A stretch of 64,000 bases of DNA from Nocardioides hwasunensis (GTDB lineage Bacteria; Actinomycetota; Actinomycetes; Propionibacteriales; Nocardioidaceae), in NCBI RefSeq assembly GCF_014779665.1, contig NZ_JACXYY010000001.1:186001-250000 (forward strand), written 5' to 3'. Made by a program: the position numbers and the translations under genes. Shown piece after piece: positions 8,760 through 16,234 of this stretch. How positions within the stretch are numbered: the first letter of the stretch is position 1; every line of letters starts with the position of its first letter. The notes below the pieces were generated by a model, which did no database searches, was not told where the DNA came from, and saw only the letters and a program-made list of their open reading frames with translations.

Positions 8760-10238
8760 TCAGCCGGCGTTGTCCGAGACCAGGTAGGCGATCACCCCGA
8801 TGCTGATGAGCGAGGAGACCAGCATCCCGGTCTGCCCGAACATCAGCGGCAGTGCGCTGATGGCCCACACGTCGAAGCCGCGGACCACGCTCCCGAACAC
8901 CGCCGTCGGCACCCCGCCGCCGGGGGTGCTCACCATCGGTGCGGCGTAGTTGGGTGGCTTGCCGGTCACCCACCGCACGGTGGCCGCGATCGAGGACAGG
9001 CCGCACGCGATCGCGAGGTTGATCGCGCCACCGTCCGGCATCTCGTCGACGAGCGTCGGCGTGGTCGCGAGGGCGAAGACCATCAGCGCGGCACCCGGCA
9101 CGACCAGGTGCGCGAGCAGCAGCGTCTGGCGCCGGAAGGGCAACATCCGCGCCAGGCTCTGGGTGCGCACGACGACGCGCAGCCCGGAGCAGAGCGCGGG
9201 TCCGCCCAGCAGACCGGCGAGCGTCGTGGCCAGCACGACCGCCCGGCCGGCGTCCGCCTCGGAGGCGGCGTAGGGGACCAGGACGAGCCCGGCCAGCAGG
9301 ACGTAGGGCTGCGGGGACCGCAGTGCGCGCAGGAAGTCGCGGTGCACCAGTGCCGCCCACCCCAGCGGGCCGCCGGTGCGGGTGCGGACGTGCGCGAAGC
9401 GGCCCCAGCGGCGGGCCAGCAGCACGTCGTACATCAGGCCCAGGTCGACCGACGACAGCGCGCCGGACAGGCTGGGGGACAGGTGCTCGGTGTAGGCCAG
9501 GACCCGACGCGAGACCCGACCGACCGAGATGCGCGCGCGGACGACCAGCGCCGCGGCGACGAGCACCACCAGCGCGGTGAGGACCAGGGCCAGCGCCGGG
9601 GGAACGCTCGGCACCGCGCTGAGCTCCCGGGTCGCCGCCAGCCCGAGGGCCACCCAGAGCGCCAGCGTGACCAGCCAGGTGAGCCAGCGCGCGACCGGGC
9701 TCTCGTGGACCTGGGACAGCGCGGCGATCGCCACGCACGCGAGCGCCGCCGCGCTCGCGCCCACGAGGAACGCCAGTCCCTCGCCCCAGGAGAAGCCGCC
9801 CAGGATCGCGGGTGCGACCAACGCGAGCACGGCGCCGGTGAGCGTCAGCGCGACGGTCCGCAGCCAACCCGGGCGCAGCAGGGCGCCTCGGTCGACGGGG
9901 GTGCTCAGCAGCCAGCCGTTGGCCGCCGGCGGGCTGAAGACCGGGCCGAGCAGGCGGGCCAGGCCGAGCGCGAGCAGGGACACCGCGAGGGCGACCAGCC
10001 ACGGAGCCGCCGAGCGGACCTCGCTGCAGGTCCCGGCGCACGTCTCGTCGGCCAGCTGGCGCAGGTTGAGCACGACGTTGCCGGCCATCGCGCCGACCAT
10101 CACGACGCAGAACAGGGCGACGTAGGCGTCCGAGATCGCCTCGCCCCACTTCAGCTCGGCCCGGCCCCGGCGCCAGTCGCGGATCTCCTGGCGGACCTCG
10201 CGGGCGCTCGGGACGGCGGTGTCGAGGTCAGTGGACAT
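8760..10238 (-). CDS. Multi-pass membrane protein, probable ABC transporter permease (DUF6297-like)
   Basis: This 492-aa protein has about twelve predicted membrane helices after a charged 35-residue N-terminus (REVRQEIRDWRRGRAELKWGEAISDAYVALF), typical of the actinobacterial DUF6297 family. The start overlaps the end of the ABC ATPase gene by 11 bases, so the two proteins are very probably made together as a transporter. No catalytic motif is expected, and the substrate is unknown. The protein ends a few bases from the yczE stop. Confidence 0.75.
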   Translation of the reverse strand: MSTDLDTAVPSAREVRQEIRDWRRGRAELKWGEAISDAYVALFCVVMVGAMAGNVVLNLRQLADETCAGTCSEVRSAAPWLVALAVSLLALGLARLLGPVFSPPAANGWLLSTPVDRGALLRPGWLRTVALTLTGAVLALVAPAILGGFSWGEGLAFLVGASAAALACVAIAALSQVHESPVARWLTWLVTLALWVALGLAATRELSAVPSVPPALALVLTALVVLVAAALVVRARISVGRVSRRVLAYTEHLSPSLSGALSSVDLGLMYDVLLARRWGRFAHVRTRTGGPLGWAALVHRDFLRALRSPQPYVLLAGLVLVPYAASEADAGRAVVLATTLAGLLGGPALCSGLRVVVRTQSLARMLPFRRQTLLLAHLVVPGAALMVFALATTPTLVDEMPDGGAINLAIACGLSSIAATVRWVTGKPPNYAAPMVSTPGGGVPTAVFGSVVRGFDVWAISALPLMFGQTGMLVSSLISIGVIAYLVSDNAG

Positions 10239-10926
10239 CGGTCGCGTCCGGTGCCGGCTCGGGCGCCGGGCCGAGCCTCACGACCCGGTCGCACACCCGC
10301 TCGACCAGGCCGGGGTCGTGGCTGACCAGGAGCACGGCGCGGCCGGCCCGCTTCTCCGCCACCAGCTTGTCGCCGAGCCACCGCACGCCCTCGACGTCGA
10401 GCCTGGCCTCCGGCTCGTCGAGGACCAGCAGCTTGCGGGGCCGGACGAAGGCGCTGGCCAGGGCCAGCCGACGGCGCTGGCCCGACGACAGCGTCGAGGG
10501 CAGCTGGCCCGAGACCTCCATCAGCCCGACCTCGTCGAGCACGACGTTGACGACCTCCTCCGCATCCGGCTGCGAGTGCGCCCGCGCCATCAGGTCGAGG
10601 TGCTCGACCACGGAGAGGTCCGGGAAGAAGTCGATGTCGTCCATCACCACGGCCAGGTCCTGGCGGATCTCCGGCCTCCGCTCGTCGAGCTCGCGTCCGG
10701 CCAGGGTGGTCTCCCCGGAGTCGGCCTCGTCGGCTCCGACGATGCACCTCAGCAGCGTCGACTTGCCGCTGCCGTTGGGGCCCACCACGCCGACGGCCTC
10801 GCCGGCCGCGACGTCGAGGTCGACCCCGTCGAGGATCGTCCGGTCCCCGAACCTCCTCGTGATGCCACGAGCCATCAGGAGCGCCTCGCGCTTCGGCCGG
10901 GCCTTCTTCTTCGCCATGTCCTTCAT
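10228..10926 (-). CDS. ABC transporter ATP-binding protein
   Basis: This ATPase of 232 aa has Walker A GPNGSGKST, a Q-loop region at LAVVMDDIDFF, signature LSSGQRRRLALA, Walker B KLLVLDEPEA and the switch His in LLVSHDPGLV. The D-loop reads EARLD instead of the usual TNGLD/TAGLD, and the usual Q-loop Gln is not evident. Starts at 10926 (MKDMAKKK) and 10917 (MAKKKARP) are both possible; the basic N-terminus MAKKKARPKRE is unusual. It overlaps the downstream permease gene, giving a two-gene transporter operon of unknown substrate. Upstream lies a long inverted repeat (10989-11053). Confidence 0.85.
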   Translation of the reverse strand: MKDMAKKKARPKREALLMARGITRRFGDRTILDGVDLDVAAGEAVGVVGPNGSGKSTLLRCIVGADEADSGETTLAGRELDERRPEIRQDLAVVMDDIDFFPDLSVVEHLDLMARAHSQPDAEEVVNVVLDEVGLMEVSGQLPSTLSSGQRRRLALASAFVRPRKLLVLDEPEARLDVEGVRWLGDKLVAEKRAGRAVLLVSHDPGLVERVCDRVVRLGPAPEPAPDATDVH

Positions 10927-10988
10927 CCAAGCAGGGCACGCCGTCGATCGAGTCCCAGGCCCGGCCGTGACGGGAGCCGGCGCGGGCG

Positions 10989-11053
10989 CCACACGTGTCC
11001 GCGACGTCGCCCTCGGATCGCGTGTCCGAGGGCGATCTCTCGGACACGTGTGG
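10989..11053. repeat. 65-bp nested inverted repeat between divergent genes
   Basis: The outer arms of 13 bp (10989-11001 with 11041-11053; core ACACGTGTCCG) are perfect. After a symmetric 6-base internal loop, inner arms of 10 bp (CGCCCTCGGA at 11008-11017 with TCCGAGGGCG at 11025-11034) close a 7-base loop. It lies 63 bases before the ABC ATPase start and 130 before the secreted-protein start, so it cannot be a terminator of either gene. Confidence 0.9.
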
Positions 11054-11090
11054 GGGTCAGGCGGAGGCGGCTCGGGCAGCTGGTGGGTGA

Positions 11091-11102
11091 CGGAACGTTC
11101 CG
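11091..11102. promoter_or_regulatory. Palindrome upstream of the secreted protein gene (operator-like)
   Basis: CGGAACGTTCCG is a perfect 12-bp palindrome flanked by TGA and TCA, followed after eight bases by TTGGAC (11111-11116), which could be a -35 box. It is 80 bases before the secreted-protein start. Function is inferred from symmetry and position only. Confidence 0.4.
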
Positions 11103-11182
11103 GTCAGTCTTTGGACGGTTGTTTCCTCGATCGCGCGCAGGGTAGGAAGAGGTCGACCGTGATCGTTAGTGGTGGGGGAATC

Positions 11183-12787
11183 ATGCGTGTTCGTCGCGTC
11201 GTCGTGTCCGTTCCGATGTTGCTGGCGCTGGTGGCGGCAGGTGGTGCACCCGCCGTCGCAGCCGGCGACGGGGGTGAGCTCCGTGTGCCGGAGCGCAGTG
11301 AGCGCGCGGCCCAGGGCGCGGCGCTGCTCCGCGCCGACACCGCGGAGGACGGCGTCGTACGCCGCACGGCGCGACTGACCAACATCGGCAACGAGCCGGC
11401 GTCGAGCCCCTCGCAGCAGCTCGCCTCCGTCGACGTCACCGTCGACGTCGAGGCGCAGACGATGACCGGCGCCGCCACCCTGAATGCGGCACCCGACCCC
11501 GGTGCTGCCGTCGCGGTCTACGTCGGCACGTGGGACGGCCGTTCCTGCGTGACCGGGTTCGTCGCGGGCGCGGCCCCCGGTGTGGCCCAGGGGGCAGGCC
11601 AGTTCGCCGACGGCGAGCAGGTCGGCGTCACCAGCACCACGCAGGGCAACCAGGTGACGATCAGCACGGCTGCCCACCCGCGGCTGCGCAACACCCCGTT
11701 CGAGTGCGCCTTCGCGCGGGTGAGCGTCAACACGCCCGGCGGCGCGACGCTGAGCACGGCCTACGCCGACGACCTGGAGGACAGCTACAAGCCCGTCCTC
11801 GAGGTCGAGCCCGACGACAAGATGGTCGGTGCCCGGGCGGGCAAGTGGGCCAAGGTCCGCCTCGAGCTGCGCAACACCTCGCGCGGTCCGGCGAGCTCGG
11901 TCCGGCTGACCGCCACGGGCAAGGGCATCGACGTCCGGAGCACGAACGTCTACTCCGGCGCCGTGGACGCCCGGTCGACGGAGTACCTCGACGTCCAGGT
12001 GCGGCTCAAGGCACCGAAGGGCAAGAAGGGGAAGAAGGCGAAGCTGAAGCCGCGGACGCTGACCTTGACCGCCACCGACCCAGCGGCTGCCACCGCCACG
12101 GCCCAGGTCACCGTCGTCCTGACGCCCAAGCCGACCATCCCGAAGAAGCTCACCGGCACCTACTGGTGGGGCTGGGAGTCCACCAACCTCCAGTCCCGGG
12201 CCGGATGGATCAACCACTCCATCTGGTTCGTCGACAAGAAGTGGGCGCACACCGGGTGGGCCGAGGGCAAGAAGCCGCGCTGCTCGGCCAAGGTCAAGGA
12301 GTGCGTGCGCTACTCCTACAACCCGCGCACCGGCACGGTGAAGCTCGGAAAGCAGCGGGCCAAGGTCACCTCCGAGGGATTCACCTTCAAGCACCCGGCC
12401 TACAAGGACGAGAAGCTGCGCGTCGAGCCGCTGACGCTGCCGAAGAAGGGGACCAAGCTCGCCCTCGACCTCTACCACCAGAACTGGTCGGGCTACTGCG
12501 CGATCACCTGCACCTCCTACACCGACTACCTGACCATGGACCGCACCAACAAGTTCGTCGAGGGCGGGTTCTCGGTCGGCAGCTGGCCGGGTCTGGGGCA
12601 GAGCTGGAGCAGCGCGCCCGCCGACCAGCGCGGCACCTACAAGGTCGTCGCCACCGGCATCATCGAGCTGTCGTACGCCGACGGCACCCGCGAGCGCGAG
12701 GTCATCGGCATCCAGCACGACCCGAGCGGCAAGCCCAACCCGGCCGCCGCCGGCGTGGTGCTCGGCGACACCAACTTCTACGACTGA
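11183..12787 (+). CDS. Secreted protein of unknown function, 534 aa
   Basis: The N-terminus is a clear Sec signal (MRVRRVVVSVPMLLALVAAGGAPAVAAGDGG; cleavage probably after AVAA near residue 27). Residues about 60-200 form a beta-rich region with a Cys pair (SCVTGF ... FECAF). Residues about 205-325 look like an Ig-like/NEW3-type domain ending in a lysine-rich stretch (KAPKGKKGKKAKLKPR). The C-terminal 200 residues carry more conserved-looking aromatic motifs (GTYWWGWESTNLQSRAGWINHSIWFVDKKWAHTGW) and four Cys (CSAKVKEC, CAITC). I recognise no enzyme family. It is probably cell-wall associated or secreted, transcribed alone, and convergent with the methyltransferase gene. ATG at 11183 is fixed by the signal peptide. 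Confidence 0.72.
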   Translation: MRVRRVVVSVPMLLALVAAGGAPAVAAGDGGELRVPERSERAAQGAALLRADTAEDGVVRRTARLTNIGNEPASSPSQQLASVDVTVDVEAQTMTGAATLNAAPDPGAAVAVYVGTWDGRSCVTGFVAGAAPGVAQGAGQFADGEQVGVTSTTQGNQVTISTAAHPRLRNTPFECAFARVSVNTPGGATLSTAYADDLEDSYKPVLEVEPDDKMVGARAGKWAKVRLELRNTSRGPASSVRLTATGKGIDVRSTNVYSGAVDARSTEYLDVQVRLKAPKGKKGKKAKLKPRTLTLTATDPAAATATAQVTVVLTPKPTIPKKLTGTYWWGWESTNLQSRAGWINHSIWFVDKKWAHTGWAEGKKPRCSAKVKECVRYSYNPRTGTVKLGKQRAKVTSEGFTFKHPAYKDEKLRVEPLTLPKKGTKLALDLYHQNWSGYCAITCTSYTDYLTMDRTNKFVEGGFSVGSWPGLGQSWSSAPADQRGTYKVVATGIIELSYADGTREREVIGIQHDPSGKPNPAAAGVVLGDTNFYD

Positions 12788-12794
12788 CGGTCGC

Positions 12795-12810
12795 AGCCGG
12801 GGATCCGGCT
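12795..12810. terminator. Short convergent hairpin
   Basis: AGCCGG-GGAT-CCGGCT between the secreted-protein stop and the methyltransferase stop forms a 6-bp stem with a tetraloop. There is no T-run; weak candidate. Confidence 0.4.
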
Positions 12811-13375
12811 AGCGGCGGGTCGCGATGATGGTGGAGGCGTCGGCGGCCACCATCACCTCGACGGCGGTGAACCGCTCATCGGTGAGCCACTGCTCGCGCA
12901 GGGTGTCCACGCGGCCGTAGGCGATCGGCGGCCACGACTCGCACGGTGCGAAGTCGTCGAGCACGACGATCCCGCCCGGCTCGACCAGGTCGATGATCGC
13001 GTCCACGCCGACCTCCGACGGACTGCCGGAGTCGAGGAACAGCAGGGAGAACGGGCCGTGCTCGCGCAGCACGCTCCAGTCCGCGGCCAGCACCTCGACG
13101 CATCCGTCGTCGGTGAAGATCTCGGCGGCCGCGCCGGCCAGCGACTCGTCGAGCTCGGCGGTCAGGATCCGCGCCCCGTTGCGTACGCCGCTGCGCAACC
13201 ACGCGGTGCCGACGCCGCAGCCGGTGCCGAACTCCGCCATCGTCCCGCCCCGGGTCGCCGCGAGGGTGGCCAGCAACCGGCCGGTCTCGTTGCGGCAGAA
13301 CGCGACGTAGCCGGCCTGGCGGCACACGTCGAACGCGCGCTGGACGATGTCGGGGAGTTCGGGAGGGGCAGACAT
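12809..13375 (-). CDS. Class I SAM-dependent methyltransferase (O-methyltransferase-like)
   Basis: This 188-aa protein has the Rossmann methyltransferase fold. Motif I is MAEFGTGCGVGTAWLRSG, the acidic ribose-binding residue follows in ILTAELDES, and FSLLFLDSGSPSEVG and GGIVVLDDFAP correspond to motifs IV and V of catechol-type O-methyltransferases. The N-terminal helix (PDIVQRAFDVCRQAGYVAFCRNETGRLLATLA) also fits that group. The substrate is unknown. ATG 13375 is chosen; ATG 13430 and a GTG further out are in frame but add a low-complexity extension. It is divergent from the leuB leader region. Confidence 0.78.
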   Translation of the reverse strand: MSAPPELPDIVQRAFDVCRQAGYVAFCRNETGRLLATLAATRGGTMAEFGTGCGVGTAWLRSGVRNGARILTAELDESLAGAAAEIFTDDGCVEVLAADWSVLREHGPFSLLFLDSGSPSEVGVDAIIDLVEPGGIVVLDDFAPCESWPPIAYGRVDTLREQWLTDERFTAVEVMVAADASTIIATRR

Positions 13376-13483
13376 GAGGTCGCCGAGTCTGTCACCACTG
13401 GCCGGGAATCCCACGGGTCGATCCGACATCTCACGATCTGACACGTTTCGACAAACCGGGTGCACGGCGCCGGCGCACGGTCG

Positions 13484-13489
13484 TAGAGT
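13484..13489 (+). promoter_or_regulatory. -10 element TAGAGT before the branched-chain leader peptide
   Basis: TAGAGT ends nine bases before the ATG of the 14-codon leader, so the transcript should start at or within a few bases of that codon. Confidence 0.55.
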
Positions 13490-13498
13490 CGCCTCACC

Positions 13499-13543
13499 AT
13501 GCGGAGCGTCTTCGTACTTATCGACTGCCGCGGCGAGGCCTGA
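13499..13543 (+). CDS. Branched-chain amino-acid leader peptide (14 aa)
   Basis: The mini-ORF encodes MRSVFVLIDCRGEA. Residues 4-8 are Val-Phe-Val-Leu-Ile, all three branched-chain amino acids, as expected for a peptide whose translation senses their tRNA charging. Two of these codons, GTA (Val6) and CTT (Leu7), are rare in this GC-rich genome, which would make a ribosome pause when charged tRNA is short. Six bases after the TGA stop begins a long-range hairpin (13549-13603), and leuB and ilvE lie downstream. Actinobacterial ilvB and leuA leaders are known precedents. No homology search was possible, so the assignment rests on codon content, position and the hairpin. Confidence 0.66.
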   Translation: MRSVFVLIDCRGEA

Positions 13544-13548
13544 CAAGA

Positions 13549-13603
13549 AAAGGCCACCTCGTCGCGGTGTTCGGCGTTGACGAGGTTCCGCCGCCCGGCC
13601 TTT
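13549..13603 (+). terminator. Attenuator-like hairpin after the leader peptide
   Basis: AAAGGCC at 13549-13555 pairs with GGCCTTT at 13597-13603, and inside it CCTCGTC (13557-13563) pairs with GACGAGG (13579-13585). Only three T residues follow, so it may be a weak or factor-assisted terminator. It starts just beyond a ribosome that has finished the leader peptide, as ribosome-mediated attenuation requires. Confidence 0.55.
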
Positions 13604-13773
13604 CACTCCAGAGAGCTTCTGCTCTCGAGTTCGAAGCCGTCGCCTCCGTGGCGGGTCCACGCAGCTCCTGCGCGATCCGCATGCTCGCCTGGCCGGCGGT
13701 CGGGCCCCGGGTGATCCCCGCACTCCCGCCTCCCCACCCGCCGCGGTGTCGGTGGCTTCGGACTCCCCATCAC

Positions 13774-13788
13774 GTGCACCAGGTGCAC
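13774..13788. promoter_or_regulatory. 15-bp palindrome in the leuB upstream region
   Basis: GTGCACC-A-GGTGCAC lies between the attenuator-like hairpin and the 46-aa ORF. It has the size and symmetry of a repressor site, but no regulator can be assigned. Confidence 0.35.
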
Positions 13789-13809
13789 ACACCCGAGGAG
13801 CGAACATCG

Positions 13810-13950
13810 ATGTACGACCTGTACCCGGACAGCTGGGGCCCTGCGGCCCACGACCCCGAGAACCCGCGCAGCGCCGAGAACACGGCCATGGCCGTCCAGA
13901 CCGCGCTTGACCTGCGAGACAACGGCAGCCAGCGGCCGGACGACAACTAA
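13810..13950 (+). CDS. Small conserved-looking protein, 46 aa
   Basis: The ORF encodes a hydrophilic acidic peptide ([17 protein letters not shown] ... [15 protein letters not shown]) with genome-typical codon use. GAGGAG at 13796-13801 is well spaced from the ATG, which supports translation. It stops ten bases before leuB, and its TAA overlaps the leuB -10 box. There is no membrane segment or known motif. Function is unknown; it could be a regulatory ORF of the leuB leader or an independent small protein. Confidence 0.55.
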   Translation: MYDLYPDSWGPAAHDPENPRSAENTAMAVQTALDLRDNGSQRPDDN

Positions 13951-13953
13951 CGT
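13948..13953 (+). promoter_or_regulatory. -10 element TAACGT of a leaderless leuB promoter
   Basis: TAACGT ends seven bases before the leuB ATG. If active, it makes part of leuB transcription independent of the upstream attenuator-like hairpin. Confidence 0.45.
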
Positions 13954-13960
13954 CTGCCGC

Positions 13961-15046
13961 ATGTCCGACACCCAGCAGTCCGCACCCACGAGCACCGGCA
14001 GCCAGGCCCTCGCCATCATCCCCGGCGACGGCATCGGCCCGGAGGTCACCGCCGAGGCCCTGAAGGTCCTCGAGGTCGCCTCCCCGGTGACGTTCGAGTC
14101 GACGCGCTACGACCTCGGCGCCGAGCGCTACCTCGCGACCGGCGAGGTGCTGCCCGACTCGGTGCTCGCGGAGATCCGCGGGCACGACGCCATCCTGCTG
14201 GGAGCCGTCGGCGGCAAGCCCAACGACCCGAACCTGCCGCCGGGCATCCTCGAGCGGGGACTGCTGCTGCGGCTGCGCTTCGAGCTCGACCACTACGTCA
14301 ACCTGCGCCCGTCGCGGCTCTTCCCCGGCTCCACCTCGCCGCTCTCGGAGGCGGTCCTGGCGAAGGGCGACATCGACTTCGTCGTCGTGCGGGAGGGCAC
14401 CGAGGGCCCCTACACGGGCAACGGTGGCGCCCTCCGGGTCGGCACCCCGGCCGAGATCGCGACCGAGGTGTCGGTCAACACCGCGTACGGCGTCGAGCGG
14501 GTCGTGCGCGACGCGTTCGCCCGCGCCGAGAAGCGCCCGCGCAAGAAGCTGACGCTGGTCCACAAGACCAACGTGCTTACCCACGCGGGCTCGCTGTGGT
14601 GGCGCCTCTTCGAGCAGGTCGCCGCGGAGCACCCCGACGTCACGACCGACTACATCCACATCGACGCGGCCATGATCTTCCTGGCCACCGACCCCGCCCG
14701 CTTCGACGTGATCGTCACCGACAACCTCTTCGGCGACATCGTCACCGACCTCGCCGCCGCCATCACCGGCGGCATCGGGCTGGCCGCCTCCGGCAACGTG
14801 AACCCCGACCGGACGGCCCCCTCCATGTTCGAGCCCGTCCACGGCTCGGCCCCCGACATCGCCGGCCAGCAGGTCGCCGACCCGACCGCCGCGATCCTCT
14901 CCGGCGCGCTCCTCCTCGACCACCTCGGCCACCCCGAGGCGGCGGCCCGCATCGAGGCGGCCGTCCTGGCCGACCTCAGCGAGCGCGCACCGGGCACGAG
15001 TCGTCGCACGAGCGAGGTCGGCGACGCGATCGCCGCGCGCCTCTGA
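13961..15046 (+). CDS. leuB: 3-isopropylmalate dehydrogenase
   Basis: LeuB oxidises and decarboxylates (2R,3S)-3-isopropylmalate to 2-ketoisocaproate with NAD+, the third step of leucine synthesis. The 361-aa protein shows [18 protein letters not shown] at the N-terminus, [33 protein letters not shown] (substrate arginines), [12 protein letters not shown], and the Mg/NAD motif [25 protein letters not shown] followed by [16 protein letters not shown] 13961 is used. It has its own -10 box immediately upstream and is also downstream of the leader peptide. Thirty-five bases separate it from ilvE, the next gene in the pathway. Confidence 0.96.
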   Translation: MSDTQQSAPTSTGSQALAIIPGDGIGPEVTAEALKVLEVASPVTFESTRYDLGAERYLATGEVLPDSVLAEIRGHDAILLGAVGGKPNDPNLPPGILERGLLLRLRFELDHYVNLRPSRLFPGSTSPLSEAVLAKGDIDFVVVREGTEGPYTGNGGALRVGTPAEIATEVSVNTAYGVERVVRDAFARAEKRPRKKLTLVHKTNVLTHAGSLWWRLFEQVAAEHPDVTTDYIHIDAAMIFLATDPARFDVIVTDNLFGDIVTDLAAAITGGIGLAASGNVNPDRTAPSMFEPVHGSAPDIAGQQVADPTAAILSGALLLDHLGHPEAAARIEAAVLADLSERAPGTSRRTSEVGDAIAARL

Positions 15047-15069
15047 GTGCCCGCGCCGGGCCACTGGAA

Positions 15070-15075
15070 TAGGTT
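15070..15075 (+). promoter_or_regulatory. -10 element TAGGTT before ilvE
   Basis: TAGGTT ends six bases before the ilvE ATG at 15082, consistent with transcription starting at the initiation codon. Confidence 0.5.
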
Positions 15076-15081
15076 GACCCC

Positions 15082-16164
15082 ATGCAGATCAGCACCACCG
15101 CCAACGCCACACCCGTCGACGACGCCCGGCTCGCCGAGATCCACGCGAACCCCGGCTTCGGCACGCACTTCACCGACCACATGCTGCTGGTCGAGTGGAC
15201 GCCCGACACAGGGTGGCACCACGCGCGCATCGAGCCCTACGGCCCGCTGACCCTCGACCCGGCGACCGCGGTGCTGCACTACGCGCAGGAGACCTTCGAG
15301 GGGATGAAGGCCTACCGTCACGAGGACGGCTCGGTCTGGACCTTCCGTCCCGACCAGAACGCCGCGCGGATGATCCGCTCGTCACAGCGCCTGGCCTTCC
15401 CCGAGCTGCCGGTCGACGACTTCGTCGCGTGCGTCGACGCTCTGGTCGAGGCCGACCAGCGGTGGGTGCCGGACAACTCGGGCGAGGGCGGCGAGAAGTC
15501 GCTCTACCTGCGTCCCTTCATGTTCGCCTCGGAGAAGTTCCTCGGCGTCCGGCCATCGCAGCACGTGACCTTCATGGTCATCGCCTCGCCCGCCGGCGCC
15601 TACTTCAAGGGCGGCGTGAAGCCGGTGAACCTGTGGCTGTCCGAGACACTGACCCGTGCCGGCCGTGGTGGCATGGGTGCGGCCAAGACGGGTGGCAACT
15701 ACGCCTCGTCCCTGGCCGCGCAGCGTGAGGCGATCGAGCAGGGCTGCGACCAGGTGGTCTTCCTCGACGACCAGGAGTTCCGCTACATCGAGGAGCTCGG
15801 CGGGATGAACCTCTTCTTCGTCCACGCCGACGGTCGCGTGGTCACCCCCGAGACCGGCACCATCCTCGAGGGCATCACCCGCGCCTCGATCATCGAGCTG
15901 GCCGGCAAGCTCGGACATGCGGTCGAGGAGCGCAAGTTCTCCATCGACGAGTGGCGCGACGGCGTCGCCTCGGGCGACATCACCGAGGTCTTCGCCTGCG
16001 GCACCGCCGCCGTCGTCACGCCCGTCGGCGAGCTGCGCTCGCCGAGCGGAGTCACGCCGGCGCCGTCCAGCACCGAGCTGACCATGCAGCTGCGCGAGGC
16101 CCTCGTGGGCATGCAGTTCGGCCGGGCCGAGGACACGTTCGGCTGGATGCACCAGGTCTGCTGA
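15082..16164 (+). CDS. ilvE: Branched-chain amino-acid aminotransferase
   Basis: IlvE transfers the amino group from glutamate to the keto acids of leucine, isoleucine and valine, the last step of their synthesis. The 360-aa protein is a fold-type IV PLP enzyme of the long, Bat2/actinobacterial class. Visible motifs are LHYAQETFEGMKAYR, FRPDQNAARM, KSLYLRPFMFASE, the PLP lysine in GAAKTGGNYASSLAAQ, EELGGMNLFFV, and EVFACGTAAVVTPVG. ATG 15082 gives the standard N-terminus. It follows leuB and can be co-transcribed with it or start from its own leaderless promoter. Confidence 0.96.
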   Translation: MQISTTANATPVDDARLAEIHANPGFGTHFTDHMLLVEWTPDTGWHHARIEPYGPLTLDPATAVLHYAQETFEGMKAYRHEDGSVWTFRPDQNAARMIRSSQRLAFPELPVDDFVACVDALVEADQRWVPDNSGEGGEKSLYLRPFMFASEKFLGVRPSQHVTFMVIASPAGAYFKGGVKPVNLWLSETLTRAGRGGMGAAKTGGNYASSLAAQREAIEQGCDQVVFLDDQEFRYIEELGGMNLFFVHADGRVVTPETGTILEGITRASIIELAGKLGHAVEERKFSIDEWRDGVASGDITEVFACGTAAVVTPVGELRSPSGVTPAPSSTELTMQLREALVGMQFGRAEDTFGWMHQVC

Positions 16165-16183
16165 CGACGGGTGTTCGCCGTCG
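16165..16183 (+). terminator. Short hairpin after ilvE
   Basis: CGACGG (16165-16170) and CCGTCG (16178-16183) with a 7-base loop begin at the ilvE stop. The stem is short and lacks a T-run; low confidence. Confidence 0.3.
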
Positions 16184-16222
16184 GCTGACGCTCGATCGGC
16201 CCGGCGCGGGCCAGCGCGCCGA

Positions 16223-16228
16223 TAAACT
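16223..16228 (+). promoter_or_regulatory. -10 element TAAACT before nhaA
   Basis: TAAACT ends six bases before the GTG at 16235. Confidence 0.55.
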
Positions 16229-16234
16229 CGGGCA

